DNA of 64,000 bases from Purpureocillium takamizusanense (taxonomy: Eukaryota; Ascomycota; Sordariomycetes; Hypocreales; Ophiocordycipitaceae): contig NC_063070.1 of assembly GCF_022605165.1 (NCBI RefSeq), forward strand, positions 3,224,001-3,288,000. Reading direction: 5' to 3'. The position numbers and the translations under genes are program-made. Positions 22,340-31,413 of this stretch are shown piece by piece; positions within the stretch are counted from its first letter, which is position 1; each line of letters begins with the position of its first letter. The notes below the pieces were generated by a model. That model was not told the DNA's origin, did not search any database, and saw only the letters and a list, made by a program, of their open reading frames with translations.

Positions 22340-24225
22340 ATGACTGGCGTCGTAATGGCACCTGCGATGTGGGTGTGGCCAGACGTCTGCAGATGCAACG
22401 ATGTGGTACTTTTTGCGACAATCTCCGCAGTCTTAATTATTGTCATTGCTCAGACATATACAAGCAGCGTGCGGTACCCTCGAAATCTTCCCAGGATCGG
22501 GCGAAGGCCAGGCCAGACAGGCTTTAGCCTGGCGACGCGATGGCAGTACTTGGTTGACTGTTCATCGCTGTACCGTGATGCCTATGAGAATGTGAGCGAG
22601 CGCGAGCACAGCCCGCCCAGCGCACGGCGGGCCGGGCCATCAATCGACCGACCGACCGTCAATCGCGGGCTGACTTGCAGAGCAACCACAGTATTCCAAG
22701 AAGGGAAAGACCGTCCTGATCCCAGGACTTGGTGCCCGAGATGAGATCATCCTCCCTGGCAACGCGATACGATGGGCACTTGCGCAGCCGGAGGAGATAC
22801 TGAGCTCTTCCGAGGCGCTCGTGGAGATCAATCAGACGAGATGGGCTTTCGGAAACAGCAGCATCACAAGTGACCTATGGCACGTCGGCCTCTTCCGGAC
22901 GGACCTGAACCGGGCTTTGGAGACTGTCTGTGCGGGGGTCAACGACGAGCTGGCTTTGGCGCTTGATACGTTCTTTGGGGTGGATGCGGACAACTGGACG
23001 GAGATTGACCTGCTCGCGACCATGCGGATGGTCGTGGCGCAAGCCGGAAATCGTTTCATCATTGGCGATTCCCCGGAGGGGCTGAAGTTGTGTACGTTTT
23101 GTTTAATGCCGCTCATCAGCGCGAGTTGGTGTTGGGCGATGCGCATAGAGTTAACCTTCTGATACAGGCCGCGACCAGGAGTTCCTGAGGAACAACGTAG
23201 CCGTCTTCGAATGCTTCATCCTCAATGGTGGCATTAGTGGTGCATGCCCCGTCCTTCTTAGACCGTTGGTCGGACGCATGGCTGCATGGCCCATTTGGCG
23301 TCGCATGGCCAAATTCCGCCGACACATTCGGCTCCTTTACGAGGAGCGGATGCGGATCCTCCGTCTCCAGCAGCAGCAGGATAATAACCCGGGCAAAGCT
23401 ACGCCAAGAGACTTTTTCCAGGTGATGATGCAGTTCGCCGCCACATACCGCACGGAGGACGTGAATGACTTTGAGAACATGGCCGCTCGACTATGTGCGG
23501 CGAACTTTGGGGCCATGCACCAGACGAGCATCCAGGCGACCAACCTCCTGCTCAACATCCTAGGCTCCGACCCCGAGTTTGATACCATTGCCGTGCTGCG
23601 TGACGAGGTTGCCCGAGTTATAGGCCCGGGGGGTTCTCCTGGTCACGCGGATCATACGGGCTCGTCGAGAGCGTGGACCAAGGCCAAAGTCGCAGCCATG
23701 GTTCACACTGATAGCGCTGCCCGCGAAACGCTACGCATCAACGCCTTTGCCAATCGCGCCATCTTCCGCAAGGTCATGGTCGACGGGCTCACCACCGAGG
23801 ATGGCATCTCGTTGCCCAAGGGGTCGTTTGTGTCCTTCTTCAGCCAACCGCCCAATACAGACTCGGAGTACTACGAGGAGCCTCTCAAATTCGACCCGTT
23901 TCGGTTCTCCCGCAGCATGAATGGGGCGGCGGGTGGCGATGCCGCTAATAACAAGGATCCGTCAGCCGGCGAGGCGGGTGGTCCCAAGTACGTTTCCACA
24001 TCTGAGCGGTACTTGTCTTTCGGCCACGGGAAACACGCCTGCCCAGGCAGGTTCTTGGTTGACTTTGAGCTCAAGATGATGGTGGCGTGCATCTTGACGC
24101 GGTATGACATCAAGCTCCCCGCCGCATATCAGGGACGGAGGCCACGGGGTCGTTGGGTGGCCGAGGCGCATCTACCACCACATGGGGCGAGAATCATGGT
24201 GAAGAGGAGGCGCATCGTCGAGTAG
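22340..24225 (+). CDS. Cytochrome P450 monooxygenase
   Basis: Exons 22340-22591, 22683-23091 and 23168-24225 give 572 residues. The first acceptor is the AGAG pair at 22681-22682, which alone keeps the frame into QYSKKGK. An N-terminal membrane anchor is at about 22-42. The I-helix region (AANFGAMHQTS) is near 331-341, the ExxR motif ETLR at 407-410, and the haem loop FGHGKHACPGR at 505-515 with Cys512 as iron ligand. The loop and the following ELKM...YDIKL are typical of fungal P450s acting on terpenoids, fatty acids or alkaloids (CYP503/ent-kaurene-oxidase-like). Expected at the ER membrane with a CPR partner. It ends 307 bp from, and convergent with, the decarboxylase gene; a link between the two is unproven. 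Confidence 0.93.
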
Positions 24226-24531
24226 CTCGGCGTGCAAATGTGGAAACCCGGCAACGCGTGCCTTTGCCAGTACGTTTGTAAAGCGGCGAGTGGGCTGTAG
24301 CACGACGTAGAGCCATGGCAGTTTGCCAGCGAGCGTACGACTGAGCTCAAACTCCTCCATAAGTGGCAGCATGTCTAATATGGCGTGTAATGCAAAGTAA
24401 AAGTAATGGCCATCTATCTTCCAACTACTTCTTGCCCAAAAAATTGGACGGAAAAGTTTCTCTCAAGCTTCCTTTATAGGGCATGACGTTCGCGCCCGGT
24501 GCAGCTATGCCTGACTGTAGTGCATCCTGGT
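24226..24531. other. Short convergent spacer
   Basis: Separates the 3' ends of the P450 gene and the dialkylglycine decarboxylase gene. Moderately AT-rich around 24380-24440; no gene seen. Confidence 0.5.
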
Positions 24532-25872
24532 CTATTTCTTCAATCCCCTTTCATTGAAAATTTGTTCAAACGCTTCATCCAACAGCTTTAGACCATCCTC
24601 GATTTCGTCGGCTGTCACGGTCACAGGAGGTGCCAGACGAAAGACACCACCCATACCCGGTAAATTGACAATGTTGCAAGAGAGTCCCAGCTCCAATGCC
24701 CTGTCCGATATAGCCTGTCCCAGCTCCGCGCCGGGCGCCTTGGTCCCGGGTTCGGCGATGATCTCAATGGCCTGGAAAAGACCACGGCCTCTGACCTCAC
24801 CGATGCACCAGAACTTTTTCTGTAAGCGCAGTAGTCCCTGACGAAGCTGCTCGCCACGCTCTGCGGCCTTTTGAGGGATGTTGTCGCGCTCGACGACCTC
24901 GAGGACCTTGTTGCCCACAGCGGCGGTGAGAGGGTCGTTGAGATGGGTGGTCAGCCACAAAAGACCGGCCTTGCGGCATCCCTCCTCGATCTCGGCAGTG
25001 GTGGTGACAGAGGCCAGCGGCAATCCGCAGCCGAGCGTCTTGGACAGTGCCAGGATGTCGGGCACGACGCCGTCCTCCTCAAAGGCAAACATGTGGCCCG
25101 TGCGACCGACGCCGGTCTGCGCTTCGTCCATGATGATGAGCATGCCGCGCTTCCTGCACTCCTTCTCCATGCGCTTCAGGTACCCCTTTGGCGGCACGAG
25201 GATGCCACCGGTGGAGAGGATGGGCTCCATGATGAAGGCCGCGAGGGAGCCAACGCTCTGGCGGTCAATCATGGACCATCCGTACTCGAGCTCCGTCTCC
25301 CAATCATACGAGCCGTCGGCATGGCGGAAGACGGAGCGGTACGGGTAGGGGGCAGGGAAGGCCAGCATGCCAGGCATGGTGGGCCCCCCGTTCTTGCGGC
25401 CCGCCGAGTAGGTGGCGGAGCCGGAACCCTGGGTCAGGCCGTGGTAGGAAGCCGAGAAGGCGACAATCTCGAACTTGCCGGTGTGGCACTTGGCCATCTT
25501 GAGGGCGGCCTCGGTGGACTCGGACCCAGTGTTGAGGAAGATGGACTTGTCGAGCTTCGGGGGCAGCAGCCTGGCGAGACGCGCCGCCAGCTCGACCACA
25601 GGGTGGGTGATCATGTTGCTCAGAAGGTGGTCGAGCTCGCCGACGTACTTGCGCGCCACCTCGACGACTTCTGGGTGCGAGTGGCCGAGCAGCGAGCTCA
25701 TCTGGCCGGATGTGAAGTCGAGGATCTCACGGCCCTCGGCGTCCCACAGGCGTGCGCCTTGCGCCTTGACGATGACGGCGGGGGAGAAGGGGACGCCGGT
25801 ATAGAGCAGGTATTTGTCCGCATCCTGCCAAAATTGGCTCTTTGGCGCGCCGTTGACCATTGTCTGTGTCAT
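24532..25872 (-). CDS. 2,2-dialkylglycine decarboxylase-like PLP enzyme
   Basis: A single exon of 446 residues; the first ATG of the conserved frame is at 25872. It is a class III (fold type I) PLP enzyme that aligns end to end with Burkholderia cepacia dialkylglycine decarboxylase rather than with ordinary aminotransferases. Shared marks are ILDFTSGQMS (Gln57), TGSESTEAA, MEPILSTGGI (Ser220), DEAQTGVGRTG, the Schiff-base lysine in LSKTLGCGLPLA (Lys278) and PGMGGVFRLAPP. In the bacterial enzyme these match Gln52, Ser215, Lys272 and Arg406 (from memory). The enzyme decarboxylates 2-aminoisobutyrate or isovaline to a ketone and CO2, then transaminates pyruvate to alanine. Trp138 of the bacterial active site corresponds to Tyr143 and Met141 to Leu146. 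It is intronless, unlike most neighbours, which is compatible with a bacterial origin but does not prove it. Confidence 0.88.
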   Translation of the reverse strand: MTQTMVNGAPKSQFWQDADKYLLYTGVPFSPAVIVKAQGARLWDAEGREILDFTSGQMSSLLGHSHPEVVEVARKYVGELDHLLSNMITHPVVELAARLARLLPPKLDKSIFLNTGSESTEAALKMAKCHTGKFEIVAFSASYHGLTQGSGSATYSAGRKNGGPTMPGMLAFPAPYPYRSVFRHADGSYDWETELEYGWSMIDRQSVGSLAAFIMEPILSTGGILVPPKGYLKRMEKECRKRGMLIIMDEAQTGVGRTGHMFAFEEDGVVPDILALSKTLGCGLPLASVTTTAEIEEGCRKAGLLWLTTHLNDPLTAAVGNKVLEVVERDNIPQKAAERGEQLRQGLLRLQKKFWCIGEVRGRGLFQAIEIIAEPGTKAPGAELGQAISDRALELGLSCNIVNLPGMGGVFRLAPPVTVTADEIEDGLKLLDEAFEQIFNERGLKK

Positions 25873-26060
25873 TTTGCGGAATGTGGGATTAGGTAGGTAC
25901 GATGAGAAGAAGATACAGGTCAATACAAAATCCACGAGCATTTGCGGTACTATTATATGTTGATTTTATTCACATGGCCATCCTCACCCATTTCTCCGCT
26001 TCGCAAGATCTGGACGCCTCGTCTTCCTTCGCCTGTCCGTCAACCCTGGCCGCATCGTGG

Positions 26061-26227
26061 CCGCGGGCCCACGACAGCACCGCCGCGGAGCTGGTGACTT
26101 ACACGCCACTGAGTGAGTGATTCCAGAGCAAATAAGCTAAAGCTTCCTAATGGGTGGCGGCCCCTCTTCCCCGCGGCCCCACGACACCCACCGCGGAGAT
26201 GGAGACAGGAATCCACTGAGTGAGTGA
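26061..26227. repeat. Direct duplication upstream of the decarboxylase gene
   Basis: Two imperfect copies, 26061-26120 and 26171-26227, start with CCGCGG...CCCACGACA, contain CCGCGGAG in the middle and end with CCACTGAGTGAGTGA. The period is about 110 bp. A third, partial copy (CTTCCCCGCGG) follows at about 26238. Confidence 0.75.
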
Positions 26228-26248
26228 TGGCCCCCGTCTTCCCCGCGG
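26061..26248. promoter_or_regulatory. Cluster of five CCGCGG palindromes upstream of the decarboxylase gene
   Basis: CCGCGG occurs at 26061, 26083, 26171, 26191 and 26243, that is 189 to 376 bp upstream of the decarboxylase ATG. Everted CCG/CGG with no spacer is a known Zn2Cys6-type site (yeast PDRE, TCCGCGGA). Function here is inferred only. Confidence 0.4.
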
Positions 26249-26960
26249 ACCGTTCTTACAAGTGCAAAACGCCAAAGACAGAAAGAAAGAACTTAGGGTT
26301 GAGTCGTATACAGCTCGTCTGGTGGCATTGAGCCGCCCATCAATCCGTCACCCTGACCAATCCCGGCGTCGGCTTGGATGCAGCCAACAAGACCCTCTAC
26401 CTGCGACCGAAACACAGCTTCGCAGCAAGCCAGCGAGTCTCCTTACTCTCAGGCGGTGGCTCTCGCCACGAGCCGTCGTTCGGCGCCATGGTCGGACCAG
26501 GTTTGCTCAGCGCTGCCGTTGCGTGCAGTCTCTTTCCCAGTTCAAATGCACAGTAGATTTGCACGGCCATCCTGTCGCGTGTGGACCAAACAGTGGCCTC
26601 GACGACGAAGCCGCATAGGAGGATCGAGGTGCTCTCATCATTGTGAAAAACTACTGCATGTTCAACCCAAATCAACCCACTCCAACTCGCCGTGCGGACA
26701 AATTGAATTGGTCAATTAACCAGCGAGCCGTCAAATGAACTGTATGAGCGTTGATATATAACTCTGCCCATCCACATGTGGATTTGTGGTTGAGTTGATT
26801 GCCACCTTGCCTGTCCGTCTGGAGCCAGGATCGCACCTCCAGGTACACAACGGCTAACTGAAATACACCTTGATCATTACTAGTACTGCATACCAGAAAA
26901 ATCATGCATACATAGTTTCTTAACATCACACCGTCAAAGCTGTCCGTCTACACAGACGGA

Positions 26961-28695
26961 TCATGCGATCCAGAACCAGAGCTTCTCCGCAAAGTTCCTT
27001 GGCTTTGGATCCTCCCAGAGCTCCTCCAATGCATCAATCTCGTCCTTCCCAGAGAAGATATCCATGTCTGCCGGCTTGACAAATTTTGTTCTCTTGAACA
27101 CCTTCCAGAAGCCATAGAGCCCAACAAAGATAGGAATGTTAATATAGGCAGCCAAAAACTCGGCCACATCCCACTGGCCGCCGATGAAGACCTGGAAGCC
27201 GTTTAGAATGATGACTATGAGGAAGAAGATAAGCGTACAGCCTGCGAGGTAGGGCTGTCCGGGCGTCTTCATCCGAAGCGTGTCACGGTCAATGCCGCGC
27301 GCATTGAGCCCGCGGTAGAAGCCCAGATAGGCCAGGCAGACGGACGACCAGGTGAAGAGCGAGGCAATCGTCACAAGGCTCTGGAACCATTGGAACGCCT
27401 GCGCAGCACCGCCGTGTTTTTGGACGGACAAGTACGAGAGCATGCCCACAGCGCCCGTCGTCAAGACGGCCACGTAGGGAACGCCCCGCTTGCTGCAGCG
27501 AAGGAAGATTTTGGGGGCTTGTCCGTTCTGCGCGAGAGCGTAAAGGTAGCGGGAGCCCGAGTAGATAAAGGCGTTGGCGGCGGACATGGCGGATGTGAGA
27601 ATAACAGCATTGATGATGTCCGGCAAGACCGTGATGCCTACATTCTGGATGCCGATGACCCATGGCGACTGTGCTGCCCCTGGTGCGTTGGCAGCCTGGG
27701 CCGAGAGGAGGCGCTCGTCGTTGGACGCAACGAGGATGCCCACGGCCAGCGCTCCGAGCACATAAAAGAAGGCGATGCGCCAGAAGACACGGCGCACCGC
27801 CTTGGGGATGTTCTTGCGTGGGTTCTCGGCTTCCCCGGCCGCCACGGCCACCATCTCGGTTCCGCCAAACGAGAAGGCCGCGTTGGGCAGAGTCTTGAGG
27901 AAACCAAGGAAGCGACCGAGCGCGCCTGGGAGGAGGTACGACTTCATGACGCCTGGGTTCTCCCAGTAGGTGAATCCGATTCGACGATGCTGCGGGTTCC
28001 CTCCCAGCATGACGATGAACGTCATGATCAATAGGCCTATGATGGTGATGACTTTGATGGAGGCTGCGAAGAACTCGACTTCCCCGTAAACGGCGACGGC
28101 GATGATATTGGCCAAGACGACAATCACTAGGAAGATGGAAATCCAGACGGCGACATTGATGCGTTCTTCCGTGTCCCAATACCCGATAACGACCGAGGCG
28201 GCCGCCAGCTCAGCACAGAGCGTGATGGCAGCTTGGTACCAGGTGTTCCATCCAACAGCGAATCCCAACGCGCCATCCACGTACCGGGCACAGAACTGCG
28301 GTATGGCGCCAGGCAGAGGGAGCCAGGTGGACATCTCGCCGAGAGACTGGAGCATGGCAAAGATGGCCGCGCCCGTGAGGGTATACCCTAGGAGAAGAGA
28401 GAGGGGCCCGGCGCGAGTCAGACCAGTGCCGATGCCGAGGAAGAGGCCTGTGCCAATGGAGCCGCCGATGGCAATGAACTGAACATGTCGAGACTTGAGA
28501 CTGAATGGACGTGTCTCAGCTAACTAGGCGCATACATGATTGAAAGTGAAAGTGCGCAAAAAAAACTCACCCTCGCGTCAAGGGGATTTCTGCCAGCTCA
28601 GCGACGCCCTGGCCGCTCTTTGTGGCTTCCAAATCTTCCAGCTGGCCTGGCTCAACGGCAGGCGTGAGCTGATCCTTGTGGTGTTGACCATGCAT
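26961..28695 (-). CDS. Amino-acid permease (APC superfamily, YAT-type)
   Basis: Exons 28695-28571 and 28500-26961 (70-nt intron GTGAGT...TTCAG) give 554 residues. The acidic, His/Gln-rich N-terminal tail (about 40 residues) leads into LKSRHVQFIAIGGSIGTGLF, the canonical start of fungal amino-acid permeases, then about twelve membrane helices. Consensus marks include FSFGGTEMVAVAAGEAENPRK and GSRYLYALAQNGQAPK. The C-terminal cytosolic tail has ELWEDPKPRN. It should sit in the plasma membrane and import amino acids by H+ symport. Position between the dialkylglycine decarboxylase and a Zn2Cys6 gene, all on one strand, suggests uptake of the enzyme's substrate; this is inference. Two CCGCGG sites lie about 230-250 bp upstream. 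Confidence 0.93.
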
Positions 28696-28922
28696 GCCGT
28701 CTTGCTGCTTGCTCGTCAACGTCGACGATACTGGATGTGAGACATGACATGAATACAGGGACCGCTCGACATGGGCACCCAGGCGATGTTATGTAGTGCG
28801 GGGACCAGTGAGTTCCTGGGGGAGATCTCAGTTTCAAGACGTTCTGGAGTCATGTCAGTCCCTGCGTAGATGAAGTACATACGAGATATGCGACGACCAA
28901 CCGGAGCTGTGGCGCTTGTCGA

Positions 28923-28948
28923 TCCGCGGCCTTCTTCTTCATCCGCGG
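28923..28948. promoter_or_regulatory. Twin TCCGCGGC sites upstream of the permease gene
   Basis: ATCCGCGGCC occurs twice, 19 bp apart (CCGCGG at 28924 and 28943), in a direct repeat with TTCTTCTTC spacers. They lie 229-253 bp before the permease ATG at 28695, and just below the 3' end of the regulator gene. Confidence 0.4.
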
Positions 28949-28975
28949 CCTCTTCTACTTCAGCTTATTAGGGAC

Positions 28976-30853
28976 TCAGGGAGCCTGACACCAGGCAAGT
29001 GGATCCCATTGGTCCACAATCACCGACTCAAAGAAGCCCGGGTCGGGTATGAAGGGCGCCGAGTCAAGCCACGCAGGGTCTAGATGGCTGGCCGGGTTCT
29101 GCGACCACAGCTTGTCGACAACGTCGCCGTACTGGGCGATGCAGATGTCACCCAGCTCCCATCCGTACAAATCCTTGTGAGAGCGCAACGATGTCACCAA
29201 GTCATGCGCAAGCGACAGTGACAGACTTTGCATCGACGTCTCGCAAGTAGGCAGCTCTGCCTGCACGGCGAGCCGGACCAGGAAGGTGGTCGTGGACGAG
29301 AAGACAAAGGCCGCGGTGGGGAGCCAGAAGTCGCCCAGCTGCTTCGCCGTCAACTCGCGCACAAAGTGAACAATGTCCTCCGCCATTCTGCGTGTCTTGA
29401 GCAAGCGATCGTTGGGTGATTGACCAGGTATGTAGTCGTCCACTTCAGTGCTCAGCTCGACTCGACACATGAAGAATCTGGCGGCCAGATAGCATAACCG
29501 GAGGTTTGCCGCTCCAGGTGTGTCAAGATTCATGCCACGGACAATGATCCTCCGGAGTTCGCCGAATAGTGTGTCGGTCCAGATATCGAGACTGAAGGCC
29601 AAAGCGGGATCTCTGTCGGTCACGTCGCCAGCTGCGTAAAGCTGCTCGATGTAGGCCCCCAGGACAATAGTAAGGCTGGCGAGCGCCTCGAACACCTGAG
29701 CACGCTCGTCGTGCTGGTTAGCTTTGGGTATGGGCACGTCGTGATGTGACTGGCGGATATGAGGCGGCGTGCCGTACGTCAGGCTTGTCCACCGATCGTG
29801 GATCACCAAGCACCACCAGATCTGCATACGGAACGTCTTCTCCCCTTCCGTGATGTTCCAGGCGATGGGGTTCCGGTTGAGACCAAGGCTGTGGGCCAAG
29901 GAGATGGCACAGCCCAGCAGCATGCCGTTGCCCACCATGGTCGTTGTTGGGCGTCCTCCAATATTGAGCAGGATGGCAATGATAGATGGCATCCCTGGCG
30001 AGATGTGCAGCTCCGAATACAGCGCCTCCAACGCCAGGTTCCAGATGAACCGTGCGTCAGGGCGATGGTGCCGGCTCAAATTGGGATCAGAGCTCCAATA
30101 GCACATGGCATGCGCATATAGGCACGCCACCACGGCGGGCGACACCCGGGATCGCGAAACATACTCGCGGAAGTACCCCTCGTCGAGGACAGGAAAGCAG
30201 CCGTTGCCCCTGGAGAAGTACAGGTTAAGCACCGCATCTTGCCACGGTTCCAGAAGCTTCACTATCGTCTGCAGCTCGGCCGACGACGGGTTCAGGTCCA
30301 CCGCCAGACCAACAGGCCTTTTCCTGACCCTCATGAACATGACCGGCGTGGATGTGACACCGGGTAGGATCGGCCGGATGGCCCTGCCGTGGCCGCCCTC
30401 CTGGATGCTCGACAGGTAGTCCTCGAGAAAGTGGCTGTCCCCGGCCGTGGCAGGTCCGACAATGTGGGGGTTCTCCTTTTCCGTCGCATCGAGAGACACC
30501 GCGGCAGATCTGGGCTGTTCAGCGATAGTTGTGGAAGAATCGAGGTGGGATGCTGCCCACCGCGGCGCCGCCTCGGGGACCTCGCTCGTTGGAGGCGGAG
30601 CCTCAGCTGGTTGGGGGGCGATCGTTGTAGCTGTGGGAGCAGCATCGGGCAAGACTGAACGTCTGGGCCGGAGATCATTCGCAGAGGTCCACGGCGGCAT
30701 GTTGCATGCAGTCTGGTGCGCCCGACACATCAGACATTCTCGCGCCATCCCGTCAAACTTGCACCGAGACTTGCGACGCCTGCAGGGAACGCATGCTGCC
30801 TGGCCCTGGGCCCTCAGCGGTCGATCTTTCGAGGTCGGCATCACTGGCTGCAT
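28976..30853 (-). CDS. Zn2Cys6 transcription factor beside the decarboxylase/permease genes
   Basis: A single-exon frame; with the ATG at 30853 the protein has 625 residues (a second Met four codons later is also possible, and the upstream frame is open without ATG). The binuclear cluster is C21-x2-C24-x6-C31-x8-C40-x2-C43-x6-C50, followed by a Pro/Ala/Ser-rich linker. The fungal-specific transcription factor domain (PF04082 type) runs over about 190-450, including CFPVLDEGYFREY, GMLLGCAISLAHSLGLNR and WWCLVIHDRW. Nuclear DNA-binding regulator; such proteins commonly bind CGG triplets as dimers. Its position next to the permease and the shared CCGCGG motif make it the natural candidate regulator of these genes, including itself (inference). 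Confidence 0.9.
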   Translation of the reverse strand: MQPVMPTSKDRPLRAQGQAACVPCRRRKSRCKFDGMARECLMCRAHQTACNMPPWTSANDLRPRRSVLPDAAPTATTIAPQPAEAPPPTSEVPEAAPRWAASHLDSSTTIAEQPRSAAVSLDATEKENPHIVGPATAGDSHFLEDYLSSIQEGGHGRAIRPILPGVTSTPVMFMRVRKRPVGLAVDLNPSSAELQTIVKLLEPWQDAVLNLYFSRGNGCFPVLDEGYFREYVSRSRVSPAVVACLYAHAMCYWSSDPNLSRHHRPDARFIWNLALEALYSELHISPGMPSIIAILLNIGGRPTTTMVGNGMLLGCAISLAHSLGLNRNPIAWNITEGEKTFRMQIWWCLVIHDRWTSLTYGTPPHIRQSHHDVPIPKANQHDERAQVFEALASLTIVLGAYIEQLYAAGDVTDRDPALAFSLDIWTDTLFGELRRIIVRGMNLDTPGAANLRLCYLAARFFMCRVELSTEVDDYIPGQSPNDRLLKTRRMAEDIVHFVRELTAKQLGDFWLPTAAFVFSSTTTFLVRLAVQAELPTCETSMQSLSLSLAHDLVTSLRSHKDLYGWELGDICIAQYGDVVDKLWSQNPASHLDPAWLDSAPFIPDPGFFESVIVDQWDPLAWCQAP

Positions 30854-31413
30854 GTGGTACAATGCGATGCGTCTTTTGGTTCTGCTTTCCCTTCCGATGA
30901 CGACGAGCAGCGCGGTTGGTCTGTCCAAGGGTGGGCGTGTCGTATCAGAAAACGACGACTTAAATAGCTCCGCGGAGAGCAAGGGGAGTGGGCGTGTCTA
31001 AAGCGAGCCAGGCGAGCCCGCCCCACCACCCCGCGGGGTAGGTAATTCGCGGGGTCAGTGGAGCGAATTGGCTTGCAAGCCTCTTAGACAGAGCTGGACA
31101 ACTACTCCGATGCGTTACGCGTTACAGACTAATGAGGACGGCCGCTATGCAGGCCACCCGATGAATGGACTAAAGGGAAAGCAGCAATTTCGAGGCACTG
31201 GAAAGATGCATCGTCTTTAGTAGCCCAAAAGCTCAGGGAGTGTTCAGTTATAAGTTGTCTATCTTCAATTTCTACTAGATCCTTTCCGGCGTGTATATCT
31301 CGATCGCTGTGCGTCCTGCGACACTCTTCGCCTGTCTCCCCCGTGATAGTGGAGGGCGTCGCAACAGTCTCCAAACCTGTCGGTGCGCCACTGCAGCACA
31401 CAGGTGGGGATCA
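30854..31413. other. Upstream region of the Zn2Cys6 gene
   Basis: 560 bp between the regulator start and the 3' end of the hydrolase gene. Contains the palindromes listed separately; no gene recognised. Confidence 0.5.
30968..31038. promoter_or_regulatory. Two CCGCGG palindromes upstream of the Zn2Cys6 gene
   Basis: CTCCGCGGAG (30968-30977), which contains the exact PDRE sequence TCCGCGGA, and CCCCGCGGGG (31029-31038) are perfect 10-bp palindromes 115-185 bp upstream of the ATG at 30853. They resemble the sites before the permease and decarboxylase genes. Confidence 0.4.

Larger units (their letters stand above)
25873..26960. other. Decarboxylase upstream region and spacer to the permease gene
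   Basis: 1.1 kb without a recognised gene. The part near 26050-26250 holds duplicated GC-rich blocks listed separately; the rest (26300-26960) contains the 3' flank of the permease gene. Confidence 0.5.

Noticed and set aside
24871..25896. A 341-codon open frame on the + strand
   Set aside because: Antisense shadow of the dialkylglycine decarboxylase, whose conserved motifs prove the minus-strand reading.
22340..28695. Secondary-metabolite cluster around the P450
   Set aside because: No polyketide synthase, nonribosomal peptide synthetase, terpene synthase or prenyltransferase is in the window; one P450 with transporters is not enough.
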